A DNA stretch of 64,000 bases from Anaerolineales bacterium (lineage in GTDB: Bacteria; Chloroflexota; Anaerolineae; Anaerolineales; Villigracilaceae), in contig JACMLM010000016.1 of NCBI GenBank assembly GCA_014379595.1, positions 1-64,000 on the forward strand, written 5' to 3'. Below, piece after piece: positions 51,374-60,048 of this stretch. Within the stretch, counting starts at the first letter, position 1. Every line of letters starts with the position of its first letter. Under the pieces are notes generated by a model, which was given only the letters and a program-made list of their open reading frames with translations, was not told the DNA's origin and made no database searches. A program made the position numbers and the translations under genes.

Positions 51374-51865
51374 TCAGACAGCGGCTTGCATATTTCGTTG
51401 ACTTCGCCAGCGAAACCAGATGTATACATTTATGCCAATTGCAGCGATAAGAGCAAACATACCCAGAATGAGCGGTTCACCCCACAGGTCCAGCCAGGAA
51501 TTGATCTCTGCATTTTCAGGGTCAGCGGGGTCGTAACGTATTTCCACTTCCTTTCCAATCGGAAAGCGTGTGTACTTATTCCACCAGCGATAGTTGTTTT
51601 GGCTTCGCACGGAATACTTCTCGCCGTTTACTTTAAAGTCCACTACGGGATAAATATCGGTGAAGGATGAAGAGAGATCATCTTCCACGAAATTGGTTAC
51701 AGTGCCTGTAACTACCTCCCCGTTCGTGCTCAGTGAATAAGCATGCCAGCCTAACCAACCAGCGAACACAGCCAATAAAAACCACACTAAATTCAAGCCG
51801 AGAATCCATGCTACCTGGTTAAGGCAGCCGCCTTGAGTCTTAGTAGTATTATTCGTCTCTGTCAT
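51374..51865 (-). CDS. DUF3592 family membrane protein
   Basis: A 163-residue protein with two membrane helices (VAWILGLNLVWFLLAVFAGWLGW, PLILGMFALIAAIGINVYIWF) flanking a beta-rich domain GEVVTGTVTNFVEDD ... YPVVDFKVNGEKYSVRSQN ... IGKEVEIRYDPADPENAEI, the DUF3592 pattern. The VEIRYDPADPENAEI motif is diagnostic. Function unknown. It is convergent with the ParB-like gene and lies 69 bp from the TIR-protein gene, on the same strand. Confidence 0.88.
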   Translation of the reverse strand: MTETNNTTKTQGGCLNQVAWILGLNLVWFLLAVFAGWLGWHAYSLSTNGEVVTGTVTNFVEDDLSSSFTDIYPVVDFKVNGEKYSVRSQNNYRWWNKYTRFPIGKEVEIRYDPADPENAEINSWLDLWGEPLILGMFALIAAIGINVYIWFRWRSQRNMQAAV

Positions 51866-51934
51866 GAAATCTATCCTTAACTGCAGTCAATTTTTTATTT
51901 ACATCTCCAAATTATCGCATATATTCTGCGTGTG

Positions 51935-53770
51935 CTATTGGGACATTCGTACTGCCAGCCAACGAAAGAATAAGATAACCAGAAGCATGAGAACAATTTC
52001 GAATGTGCGAGATATATCTAAAACCTGGAAAGTAATGAGGAGAATGAAATAATAGAGCAAACTTGCCAGATGAAAGATGCTCTGAAAAATTAGTGAACGA
52101 AAATTCAAAGGAGAATAGAGTAAAAATAATCGCTCCAGACCATTCGTCGGTTTGCTTTGACGGCGCGGAAACCAGCGAGTTAACTCACGCCAGCGGATCA
52201 ACAATATCGGAAGAACGATCACAAGTGCAACTGGAAAGACAATAAATGTCATAATCGACCCGATGGCTGCCGATGTTAATAAATTAACCAGATTTTGATC
52301 TGAGCCATCGGAATAAGCAATCGTGCTGACATTTGTAAAATAGATCATCGCTTGAAATATTGTCAGAACAATCAAAGGATATAGTGCGGCTGTACCGCCA
52401 CGGCGTGAACGCAGACCTCGCAAGGAATAGAAAAGTGCAACAGCCAGGAAGATGCCATTCACACCTGCAAGAATTAACCTGAACCATTGATCCTGACCAA
52501 GGTCACCCTGCAAGACTAAGGTTACTAAGGAAATTGAAGATATCAATAATCCGCCTACACCGATAATGCCAGTGAATAAGAAAAAATATTGCAGGGCAGT
52601 AACGGCAAACGGGAAAATCTCCTGCGTGCCCGTGGGAGGAACTGCCAATGCCCTCAAGAGGCGTTCTGGTTCGGGGAGAAGTTTTGCCAGCTTATCCATA
52701 TGACGGACGCCTTGACGAAAATCAATCCATTGGATGCGTTGCAGTGCTGGCTCAATCTCATCAGCAGCTTGCAAAATGATGGGATATACGGCCTGATGAT
52801 CAGGGTCGTATTTGGTTTGTGTTTTATATGCAGAGATCAAAACAAATGATGCTTCAACCTCCTCCCCATCGAGAGCGAGGCGATGACCGTATTTTTCCAA
52901 TCCACGAGTTAAGTCTTCCGCATAAATCTCATCTTCAGCAGCATGGTCAATCGCAAACGAGATAGAACGCGGCGTTTGTATCGTTACAGCCAGTGGATGT
53001 GCAAATTGGATACGTGCGGCTTGCGGCATGGCACGGCGCTGGATGGCTGGCATAAGCAATACGATCAAAAGCAGCCAGCTTGTAAAAAATGTCGGATAAA
53101 GCAAATAACTATAAAAATTCTCAAACTCATTAAAGATGCCGCCTTGTGCAAAAAAGGTAGCAGAAAATAAAGTGAAGAAAGGTAGAAGTAAGAGCGCAGG
53201 AATGACCCGCGAGAATATGTAATTTCGTTTATAGATCTGAAACGGTAACGGCACCAAAATATAAGGAACTAGTATTGTCCACCAGGCAGGGACTGAGCCG
53301 ATCAACACCAACACACTAAGAATCAATGCCAACCAAAATGCGATACTGGCTTTAAATCCACTTTGAGGTGCAACAGACTCTACTGGGGCCTGCGGGGCAT
53401 TGAGTAAATTTTTCAGCAGCTGAAGGCTCTTCTTGTAATGGATTCGGAAGTCGATCCATTCACATGCTTGCAATTCAAGAGGCAATGGACATGCTTCAAA
53501 GATGACAAGGATGATGCGTTTCTTTAATTTCAACGCAAGCCGCCATTCAGGCTCTACATTCGTGGAAGCAATCGAGTCTTTGGATACCACCAAAAGGACA
53601 ACATCCATTTCAGCAATACCGTTTGTGATCTGCTCCATCCACGGCCTGGCCGGGACAAGACGTTGATAATCAAGCCAGAGTGGATAATCGTTATGTTCGA
53701 GATAATCAGCGAAACGATCTACAAATGGAGTTTGACGGCGTGAATAGCTGACAAAAAGTTTTTGCTTCAT
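51935..53770 (-). CDS. Membrane protein with two TIR-type domains
   Basis: A 611-residue protein from ATG 53768-53770 (AGAGG at 7-nt spacing; the longer frame would use TTG 53774-53776). Residues 1-122 are a TIR domain: FVSYSRRQTPFVDRFADYLE, YPLWLDYQRL and AEMDVVLLVVSKDSIASTNVEPEWRLAL, with E75 in the NADase glutamate position and the closing CEWIDFR. Four membrane helices (about 142-240) precede a second, shorter TIR-like module (about 270-365, ending IQWIDFR), in which the catalytic Glu region is not recognisable. Several more helices run to the C-terminus. It is divergent from an alpha/beta hydrolase gene. Confidence 0.85.
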   Translation of the reverse strand: MKQKLFVSYSRRQTPFVDRFADYLEHNDYPLWLDYQRLVPARPWMEQITNGIAEMDVVLLVVSKDSIASTNVEPEWRLALKLKKRIILVIFEACPLPLELQACEWIDFRIHYKKSLQLLKNLLNAPQAPVESVAPQSGFKASIAFWLALILSVLVLIGSVPAWWTILVPYILVPLPFQIYKRNYIFSRVIPALLLLPFFTLFSATFFAQGGIFNEFENFYSYLLYPTFFTSWLLLIVLLMPAIQRRAMPQAARIQFAHPLAVTIQTPRSISFAIDHAAEDEIYAEDLTRGLEKYGHRLALDGEEVEASFVLISAYKTQTKYDPDHQAVYPIILQAADEIEPALQRIQWIDFRQGVRHMDKLAKLLPEPERLLRALAVPPTGTQEIFPFAVTALQYFFLFTGIIGVGGLLISSISLVTLVLQGDLGQDQWFRLILAGVNGIFLAVALFYSLRGLRSRRGGTAALYPLIVLTIFQAMIYFTNVSTIAYSDGSDQNLVNLLTSAAIGSIMTFIVFPVALVIVLPILLIRWRELTRWFPRRQSKPTNGLERLFLLYSPLNFRSLIFQSIFHLASLLYYFILLITFQVLDISRTFEIVLMLLVILFFRWLAVRMSQ

Positions 53771-53893
53771 GCCCAAGCCTCTTATTTCTTTGAAGGTGAA
53801 AAGTATGAATCTGATTTTAACCCAAACCTACTTACAAGAAGCCTTAGAGTAAAATCAGATAATAGTATTGTGCATAAATTTGGAGAGAAACAA

Positions 53894-54532
53894 ATGAGTA
53901 ACGAAAAGAAAATAGATGCAATTCTTATTCACGGTATGGGACGTACACCAGTTGCCATGTCCATTTTAGCGGCGCGGCTGCAGGCATCGAATATTCGACC
54001 TCATCTTTTTGGCTATTCTGTAACATTTGAAAAATGGGATGAATGTATTCGCAGGTATGAAAACTTTATCACGAAGCGCACACAAAACAGAGATTACATT
54101 GTCGTTGGTCATTCGCTTGGAACAGTGCTAACGCGTGCGGTACTTGCGCAATTGATGCACAAGCCACTAGCCTGTTTTTTTCTTGCTCCTCCAACACAAG
54201 TAACTAAAGCGGCGCGCAATTTTGCTCATCGACATATGATCCAACTCTTCATGGGTGATATAGGCAAAGTGCTAGCGGATCAACAATTTATGGAGACCCT
54301 GCCTATGCCCAGTGTGCCGACGAAGATCTATGCTGGAGTTGCAGGTCCGCGTGGACGATACTCACCGTTTGGCGAAGAACCCAATGACGGTTTGTTAACG
54401 GTGAAAGAGACCCAACTGCCGAGTATCCCCTTGCAAACTGTGCCTTCATTACATACTTTCATTATGAATTCAAAAGTTGTGACTAAAGATATTGTGCAGA
54501 TAACAAGGTCATATTCGGCTCTACGTATTTAA
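53894..54532 (+). CDS. Alpha/beta hydrolase
   Basis: A 212-residue protein from ATG 53894 (GGAGAG upstream). The frame is open to 53762 but the added 44 codons overlap the TIR gene's promoter. The fold shows ILIHGMGRTPVAM (oxyanion loop), the nucleophile elbow VVGHSLGTVL, LACFFLAPPTQV and the C-terminal His near SLHTFIM, typical of esterases and lipases of the triacylglycerol-lipase/PGAP1-like group. Divergent with the TIR gene across a short promoter region. Substrate unknown. Confidence 0.85.
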   Translation: MSNEKKIDAILIHGMGRTPVAMSILAARLQASNIRPHLFGYSVTFEKWDECIRRYENFITKRTQNRDYIVVGHSLGTVLTRAVLAQLMHKPLACFFLAPPTQVTKAARNFAHRHMIQLFMGDIGKVLADQQFMETLPMPSVPTKIYAGVAGPRGRYSPFGEEPNDGLLTVKETQLPSIPLQTVPSLHTFIMNSKVVTKDIVQITRSYSALRI

Positions 54533-54539
54533 TATTTTA

Positions 54540-55217
54540 TTGTTCGAAGAAAGGATAGTTTGCGCGGCATATTTAGAAGTTCATGATACACGCACCGTGA
54601 TCTTTGGCGGGCAGGCAGTTCTACGCGGGCGTTGGGAAACGGCCCGTTACCTTATGCCCATGCTGACGTACTCCTCCACAATGTTGACCATCGTCACATT
54701 GGTGCACATTGACAAGTTCATCCCGGGCCTCAAACTCAATTCGTGGCTGGCATCTTACATTCTCGCGCCTATTGCGCTGAACTGGTTTTATTGGTGGCAT
54801 CAAAAAAATGGCGGCACTTGGATAATTACGGGACATGCTGTATTACCTGCCACACGCCTCCTCGCGTTGACTCTCGGTGGGCTGATGCTGACCTTTAGCC
54901 TGGTTGCGCTTCTTTTTCCTACTCTGTTTATTGCCTCTGCGCCCTGGCCGATGTCGCCACTGATCATACGTGCCTTCGCATCGATATGGGGCGCATTCAG
55001 CATGGGACCGTTATGGTTCGCCCGCGAAAAAGATTGGAATCGCCTCTACCCCGTCGCGGACATGTTGACGCTCATGCCTATTTTCTGGTTATTGATCATT
55101 GCCTTCTATCCACATGACCCAGCGATCACCATCGCAGATGTATTGCCTTTGCTAATCCTTCTGGGAATTGTGCTCATCGGCGGGATTGCTTTGCGCGGTT
55201 TACAAATGAAAAAGTAA
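54540..55217 (+). CDS. Membrane protein, unknown; TTG start
   Basis: A 225-residue protein with about six membrane helices (ASYILAPIALNWFYWW, LALTLGGLMLTFSLVALLFPTLF, FASIWGAFSMGPLWFA, TLMPIFWLLIIAFY, VLPLLILLGIVLIGGIAL). It begins with TTG 54540-54542, 7 bp after the hydrolase stop, with no clear ribosome site. The first ~40 residues are soluble and do not look like a leader, so the true start may be later or the gene truncated. The WPMSPLIIRAF-like motif recurs in Chloroflexota membrane proteins. Co-transcription with the hydrolase is likely. Confidence 0.65.
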   Translation: MFEERIVCAAYLEVHDTRTVIFGGQAVLRGRWETARYLMPMLTYSSTMLTIVTLVHIDKFIPGLKLNSWLASYILAPIALNWFYWWHQKNGGTWIITGHAVLPATRLLALTLGGLMLTFSLVALLFPTLFIASAPWPMSPLIIRAFASIWGAFSMGPLWFAREKDWNRLYPVADMLTLMPIFWLLIIAFYPHDPAITIADVLPLLILLGIVLIGGIALRGLQMKK

Positions 55218-55564
55218 ATTTGTGATCACACAACCAAAACGGACTACGATAGTTTGTACATTAACAATGGTAAAGGTTGACGATTATCGACCTTTACTTT
55301 TTGTTTACGGGGAAATGATAAATATAAATCGGCTGCTCCGCATCCCGTTATAAAAACCAAATATACATGTCGTATGCTTTGCGAGCAAAGGGCGGGCTGG
55401 GGTTATTTAAGAGATTATTTAGTTAGGCTTTGGGTTTTTTTTACAGTGTTTATGTTATGGTCAAAATGCAAGCATAGGACGAAGAGTTTCTAATAAGCAC
55501 TTTATAGTGAGCAACTCGCCGTTTAAAAATGATTTAACTGTTATTTTCTGCCCGGAGGATTATT
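55218..55564 (+). other. Spacer with a terminator and promoter region
   Basis: No gene is seen. A terminator at 55270-55302 lies early in the spacer. The rest carries the promoter of the following lipoprotein gene, and GGAGG at its 3' end. Confidence 0.5.
55270..55302 (+). terminator. Hairpin terminator
   Basis: GTAAAGGT and ACCTTTAC flank a 12-nt loop that holds the small stem CGATTATCG, followed by T5. Confidence 0.75.
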
Positions 55565-56893
55565 ATGAATAAAAGTTCGATTATCAACCTCACAGTGAGG
55601 TTGGGATTACTTTTGGTGCTCGTCGTAGGCTTGAGCGGATGTGGAAGCACGGCGCAAGACCCATCTGTCGGCTATGGTAAAGATCCAGCGCTTCCAACTC
55701 CAGATAAAGCATTGATTCCATTGGTAAATGTCGCTGAAGCTACAGGTTGGGAAGATGGCGAGAAACCAGTACCAGCTGAGGGCATGGAAGTGACCGAGTT
55801 CGCCAGCGGATTAGATCACCCGCGCTGGGTGTATGTGCTTCCGAATGGAGATGTACTCGTCGCAGAAACCAATGCTCCAGAACGTCCTGATGATGCCAAG
55901 GGAATCAAGGGATGGTTCTTCAAGATCTTTCAGAAGAAGGCTGGAGGCGGTGTACCCAGTGCGAATCGCATTACGCTCTTGCGAGATGAAGATGGAGATG
56001 GCGTCGCAGAGTTCCGTTCGACATTCATTAAGGGATTGAACTCACCCTTTGGAATGGCGTTGGTAGGAAACACATTCTATGTAGCAAATACCGATGCGGT
56101 TGTATCGTTTCCTTATGAAGAGGGTCAAACTGAAATTACTGATGCCCCTACCAAAATAACAGACATTCCTGCAGGCACAATCAACCACCATTGGACCAAG
56201 GGACTGATCGCTAACGATGATGGGTCCAAGCTTTATGTTTCAGTTGGCTCCAACAGTAATGTGGCAGAGAACGGAATGGAGGCGGAGGAAGAGCGTGCAG
56301 CGATTTTGGAGGTAGATACTCAAACGGGTACCTATCGTGTCTTTGCTTCTGGCTTGCGTAACCCAGTGGGAATGGCCTGGGAGCCTGAGTTGGATGCATT
56401 ATGGGCAGTGGTAAATGAACGCGATGAGTTGGGCAATGACCTGGTACCAGATTACATGACCGCAGTGAAGGATGGTGGATTCTATGGCTGGCCTTACAGC
56501 TATTATGGAGATCATGTGGATACCCGCGTGGAACCACAGAATCCTGAACTGGTGGCAACGGCCCTCGTACCTGATTATGCATTGGGCTCGCACACCGCTC
56601 CACTAGGACTTGCCTCTTCCCTCGGAACCACATTACCTGGCTTTGAGAACGGAATGTTTGTCGGGCAGCACGGTTCGTGGAATCGTGAGCCGCGTAATGG
56701 CTATCAAGTGATATTCATACCGTTTACAGATGGCATGCCGTCAGGCGACCCAATCGTTGTTCTTGCAGGATTCTTGGAGGATAATGGTGATGCGAATGGA
56801 CGGCCTGTAGGTGTTGCGATTGATGGACTCGGCGCGCTTCTGGTGGCAGATGATGTCGGTAACGTTATCTGGAGAGTAAATGCAGCGCCATAA
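55565..56893 (+). CDS. Sorbosone dehydrogenase-like lipoprotein (PQQ-dependent type)
   Basis: A 442-residue lipoprotein with GGAGG upstream and lipobox GLSGC (Cys26). The body is a six-bladed beta-propeller of the soluble glucose/sorbosone-dehydrogenase type: VTEFASGLDHPRWVYVLPNGDVLVAETN, LLRDEDGDGVAEFRSTFIKGLNSPFGMAL, DGSKLYVSVGSNSNVAENG, YRVFASGLRNPVGMAWEPELDALWAVVNERDELG, YGWPYSYYGDH, GQHGSWNREPRNGY. The ERDELG and HGSWNR motifs contribute to PQQ and calcium binding in the family. It probably oxidises sugars or sugar-like compounds at the cell surface. No PQQ synthesis gene is visible. Confidence 0.9.
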   Translation: MNKSSIINLTVRLGLLLVLVVGLSGCGSTAQDPSVGYGKDPALPTPDKALIPLVNVAEATGWEDGEKPVPAEGMEVTEFASGLDHPRWVYVLPNGDVLVAETNAPERPDDAKGIKGWFFKIFQKKAGGGVPSANRITLLRDEDGDGVAEFRSTFIKGLNSPFGMALVGNTFYVANTDAVVSFPYEEGQTEITDAPTKITDIPAGTINHHWTKGLIANDDGSKLYVSVGSNSNVAENGMEAEEERAAILEVDTQTGTYRVFASGLRNPVGMAWEPELDALWAVVNERDELGNDLVPDYMTAVKDGGFYGWPYSYYGDHVDTRVEPQNPELVATALVPDYALGSHTAPLGLASSLGTTLPGFENGMFVGQHGSWNREPRNGYQVIFIPFTDGMPSGDPIVVLAGFLEDNGDANGRPVGVAIDGLGALLVADDVGNVIWRVNAAP

Positions 56894-56920
56894 AAAAGTT
56901 TTGTAGAATAATTATCAATT

Positions 56921-56953
56921 AAAAAAGTAGAGGTGAAAAGCCTCTACTTTTTT
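56921..56953. terminator. Hairpin terminator
   Basis: AAAAAAGTAGAGG and CCTCTACTTTTTT, loop 7 nt. It lies between convergent genes. Confidence 0.9.
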
Positions 56954-56976
56954 GATGCATACAATATCACCTATTA

Positions 56977-57552
56977 TTATTTCTGCGCGGCTTGAATATT
57001 GACCGTGTAAATTTTTTGTTCAGGCGTGAGCGGGCATGAGTCAATCGGCTGATCGGCTGGGCAACTTACTTCTGCAGATGGCTGCCAACTGACACCGATG
57101 AGCAGCACGCCAGAGTCACGTGTCAGGCCAGTGGCCGAACCTGTAGGGCCGTCTGCTCCATACTTTGTAGAGTCCTCTGTCCAGCCAACGAAACCGTTGA
57201 CCAGTTTTGTCAGAGCATCTTGCGGACTTGAGATAGCAGCTCCGTTTGTTGTTGCCGTCAAACTGCATCCCAGACCTGTTTCGCCGCTTGAATAATCGGT
57301 GAAAGGCACACTGGCTTCAAGTGTAAACGTAAGCCCAAGAGATTGACTTGCAGCCTCTTGTAAGATCTGACATACTTCTGCAGAAACTGGCTGATACCCA
57401 GAGACGTTTGCATCCGTTGGCACAACGGGATTAGAGGTTGCATCTGTTTCTACTGGAATGGGTGTTGGCGTTAAAGCAGGTGCACATCCAGTTATTAGCA
57501 AGAGAGTGAAAATTATGATGATCCTTTGTATTGAATAGTTTCCTATCTTCAT
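56977..57552 (-). CDS. Lipoprotein, unknown
   Basis: A 191-residue protein from ATG 57550-57552 (AAAGGA upstream). Lipobox LLITGC, then a Thr/Pro linker, then a domain with CQILQEAASQSLGLTFTLEASVPFTDYSSGETGLGCSLTATTNG and a Cys pair near the C-terminus (VSCPADQPIDSCPLTPEQ). The four Cys suggest disulfides. I know no function for it. It lies convergent with the sorbosone dehydrogenase gene. Confidence 0.72.
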   Translation of the reverse strand: MKIGNYSIQRIIIIFTLLLITGCAPALTPTPIPVETDATSNPVVPTDANVSGYQPVSAEVCQILQEAASQSLGLTFTLEASVPFTDYSSGETGLGCSLTATTNGAAISSPQDALTKLVNGFVGWTEDSTKYGADGPTGSATGLTRDSGVLLIGVSWQPSAEVSCPADQPIDSCPLTPEQKIYTVNIQAAQK

Positions 57553-57729
57553 GTTTATGATTCCTTTGGGTTGATTTTTTGTGGCTACGTGCAAAAGTAT
57601 AACTTAAGAAATATCATCAGCCCCCTCCGCCCTAGCGGGCACCTCCCCCCGCAAAGCGTACGACATCCAAATTTTACATATCAATAAAATATTTTGTTGT
57701 CGTATTTGCGGGAGGAAGGGTGGGGGTAT

Positions 57730-58209
57730 TTATGGTTTGATATTTAACCCACGTTCAGGTTTCAAATCAAGAGGAAATGCAAAGACAAAAAACCTGCCCT
57801 TGGCATTGTCAAAGCATGTCTGGATCGCCAGGTGATAACCGCCGCCGCAATATATCTCATCACCAAGCTCAAGCGATGTAATGGTGTCGCCTGTATCCAC
57901 ATTTTCGAAGAGAGCATCTTCCCGCACTACCAAAGGTTCATAGGCAATATAGCGCCGGGTCTCTGTCACCTGGAATTGCTCCACGTGATCTGAAAATGTG
58001 ACCGTGATGATGTCATCTTTCTTGAGTTGGCGGACTGCGACACCAGCCTCATATTCATCGGCCAGCAAGGCAATGCTGCCGCAAACGACACGACTGTATT
58101 GTGTGACCTCGTTTGGTTTCAGAGAGACAAACAACGAATTGCTTGCGGGCTGCTGCGCGATCACAAATACGAAACTGAGAAAACTAACAAGTATGGGGTA
58201 CATACGCAT
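57730..58209 (-). CDS. Secreted protein, possibly degenerate sortase-like
   Basis: A 159-residue protein with an N-terminal hydrophobic segment (YPILVSFLSFVFVIA). The rest has the order of sortase elements: a beta strand SRVVCGSIALLADEYEAGVAV, then QLKKDDIITVTFSDHVEQFQVTETRRY, and near the end LAIQTCF, similar to the TLxTC motif. The His expected before the ...G..F..L segment is not seen, so the catalytic pair is probably incomplete. The identification is tentative. AAACGAAA-type upstream sequence and a 135-bp spacer separate it from the lipoprotein gene. Confidence 0.45.
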   Translation of the reverse strand: MRMYPILVSFLSFVFVIAQQPASNSLFVSLKPNEVTQYSRVVCGSIALLADEYEAGVAVRQLKKDDIITVTFSDHVEQFQVTETRRYIAYEPLVVREDALFENVDTGDTITSLELGDEIYCGGGYHLAIQTCFDNAKGRFFVFAFPLDLKPERGLNIKP

Positions 58210-58448
58210 AAAACGAAAAGTCCACCCATGGTGTTACTTCAATAAAATTAGTCTATATTAATAAACTCTAACTTTTTAACTGAAAATTTTTGTCTGGATT
58301 TTCCCTTACAGGATGCTCACTGTACTGAACGGAACACACATCGTCCCGATGGTCTTTCGAGAGTGCGGTGTAGACAAGAGATGACCCAACAAAGCACCAG
58401 TGGAATCTTCGTTGAGGCTTCTGGCTGGTTCTTCAATAAATAAACAAA
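58210..58448. other. Spacer, no gene seen
   Basis: No ORF with a ribosome site is present. A YtxH-gene terminator lies at its right end. Confidence 0.4.
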
Positions 58449-58485
58449 CCAGCCCACTCCTATTTGGAGTGGGCTGGAAGAACTT
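58449..58485 (-). terminator. Hairpin terminator
   Basis: CCAGCCCACTCC and GGAGTGGGCTGG, loop 5 nt; on the minus strand it is followed by TTTGTTTATTT. It is downstream of the YtxH gene. Confidence 0.8.
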
Positions 58486-58505
58486 CTTGCAATAGCTAAC
58501 CGAAG

Positions 58506-58883
58506 TTAAACTACGGTATGGTTTGTGGAACCCTGGATCGCTTTCTTGCCGGCTTCCGCAGCGTGAGAGACATTCTCCAACTGTCTGACGAGCAGGTCCT
58601 GTCCCTGATGCCCCAAGTCCTGGGCTTTTATCTGCATTTCAACTTTGATCTGATCGGCTTTGGATTTGACCTGCGTCATTGTATCTTTCACCGTTGTGAC
58701 AGTGCGATCACGCAGCTTAAGCGCTCCGTCCTGAAGTTCGGCGCGGGTCTTCGCTCCGGGTTGGGGAGCAAATAACAGCATCGTTACTGCGCCTACCAGG
58801 CCGCCAATTACCATCCCGATGAGGACGGACATTGCATTACCCGACTGTTCTTTATGTTCAAATTCCTGATTATTGGTATTCAT
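58506..58883 (-). CDS. YtxH-domain general stress protein
   Basis: A 125-residue protein from ATG 58881-58883 (AAGGA upstream). One membrane helix (AMSVLIGMVIGGLVGAVTMLLFAPQPGAKTRAEL) with the YtxH family motif LLFAPQPGAKTR, followed by a long amphipathic helix (LKLRDRTVTTVKDTMTQVKSKADQIKVEMQIKAQDLG). YtxH proteins accumulate under stress in Firmicutes; role unclear. The frame upstream to 58985 has no ribosome site. Confidence 0.85.
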   Translation of the reverse strand: MNTNNQEFEHKEQSGNAMSVLIGMVIGGLVGAVTMLLFAPQPGAKTRAELQDGALKLRDRTVTTVKDTMTQVKSKADQIKVEMQIKAQDLGHQGQDLLVRQLENVSHAAEAGKKAIQGSTNHTVV

Positions 58884-59203
58884 CTTTTCCTTCTTTCTAG
58901 GCAGTTCCGAGGGAACGGCCCAAACAAGTGCTTGATTTGTTGCTTGGGCGCAAACATACGAGCCTTGAGCTTTCCATAAAGGCAAGCCAATTAATACGCC
59001 TACTATAGTGATAACATGCGAAGCGTATAGATTCCATTAACATGAGGTTAGAAATTGCTTATTTCATACGTATTGGGATTAATCCCCCGCGAAGTGTACG
59101 ACAGGTAAACTCTGCTTTTATTACTAAAAACTTTCCAACCATAGGCCGTGACAACTTCAATCCAACAAGATGCTGTTCCGTCACAACTCCACCTTGAATA
59201 TCC

Positions 59204-59256
59204 AAAGTGACACTCACCTTTGCGAAGCACCCTGTGGGTAAAGGTGACTGTCTCTT
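59204..59256. repeat. REP-like element upstream of the RAYT gene
   Basis: AAAGTGACACTCACCTTTG and AAAGGTGACTGTCTCTT form an imperfect stem with a ~17-nt loop. Its stem matches that of the palindrome at 59905-59937. Confidence 0.75.
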
Positions 59257-59260
59257 GAGT

Positions 59261-59266
59261 TAAAAT
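59261..59266 (+). promoter_or_regulatory. -10 box of the RAYT gene (leaderless candidate)
   Basis: TAAAAT, 6 nt before ATG 59273, with no Shine-Dalgarno sequence. Confidence 0.5.
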
Positions 59267-59272
59267 AAACCT

Positions 59273-59869
59273 ATGCCCTACGCGCGGAAAGATATTCTTA
59301 CATGGCAAAAAGGAATGTATTACCACATCTATAATCGCGGCGTGAATAAATCTACCCTTTTCCGCGAACCGAAGAATTATCTTTTCGCCATTTCAAAGAT
59401 CAAGGAATATAGCCTTGCCAATCACTTAACCATAATCGCATATTGCCTTGAGCCGAATCATTATCATTTCCTTACACGGCAGGATGGGGACGAACCAGCG
59501 GGAAACCTGCCGCAATTCGTATTCAACAGTTACACCAAAGCCTACAACAAAATGTATCAACACAGCGGCACATTGTTTGAAGGACGTTTTCGCGCAAAGG
59601 CTATTCAAACCAAAAGTCATTTATTGCATTTATGTCGATATATTCATGGAAATCCTGTTAAAGATGGTTTAGTTGATGACCCTACTGCATGGCCTTACTC
59701 CAATTACCTCGAATGGATCGGTGAACGGAATGGCACACTTGTTGACCGCGATTTTATCGAGAATCAATTTGGAAATGCAGAGGAATATAAAAAGTTTCTC
59801 TTTGAATATTTAAAGTCCCGACAGTTGCCTGATGATGTGAAGAAGTTTTTGGATGATTTGGAGAAGTAA
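59273..59869 (+). CDS. REP-associated tyrosine transposase (RAYT, Y1 family)
   Basis: A 198-residue protein of the TnpA-REP group. HUH motif CLEPNHYHFLTR (H63, H65), NKMYQHSGTLFEGRF, and the conserved CRYIHGNPVKDGLVDDP with the candidate catalytic Tyr123. Such proteins mobilise or maintain REP sequences. A palindrome at 59905-59937 and a related hairpin at 59204-59256 lie on either side, so this is a canonical RAYT/REP unit. TAAAAT lies 6 nt before the ATG. Confidence 0.92.
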   Translation: MPYARKDILTWQKGMYYHIYNRGVNKSTLFREPKNYLFAISKIKEYSLANHLTIIAYCLEPNHYHFLTRQDGDEPAGNLPQFVFNSYTKAYNKMYQHSGTLFEGRFRAKAIQTKSHLLHLCRYIHGNPVKDGLVDDPTAWPYSNYLEWIGERNGTLVDRDFIENQFGNAEEYKKFLFEYLKSRQLPDDVKKFLDDLEK

Positions 59870-59904
59870 GTTTATCCGCCACCCCGCGGACGCGCGTAAC
59901 CAAA

Positions 59905-59937
59905 AAGTGACAGTCACCTTAAAGGTGACTGTCACTT
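59905..59937. repeat. REP-like palindrome downstream of the RAYT gene
   Basis: AAGTGACAGTCACCTT and AAGGTGACTGTCACTT with a single-base centre. It is a near-perfect 33-bp palindrome, the likely RAYT target. Confidence 0.85.
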
Positions 59938-60048
59938 GGCTTGGCTGAGAGCCACCCGGCCATATTCGAAACCATCCTCGGGTCCCCAGCGGCTTGCATG
60001 ACTCCATCTAATGTAATGAAGGATCCAGTTCAAGCTAGGCAGCAATGG

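Noticed and set aside
51935-54532. A Thoeris or other known TIR defence system
   Set aside because: No ThsA-like SIR2/SLOG protein, no TIR-STING or CBASS partner was seen. The neighbours are an alpha/beta hydrolase, DUF3592 and LacI genes.
56211-56633. A 140-codon antisense open frame in the sorbosone dehydrogenase-like gene
   Set aside because: Cys, His and Pro-rich nonsense composition with no ribosome site; it is a shadow of the propeller gene's codon bias.
59048-59326. A 92-codon minus-strand open frame over the region before the RAYT gene
   Set aside because: It overlaps the RAYT start and REP hairpin and has no family pattern.
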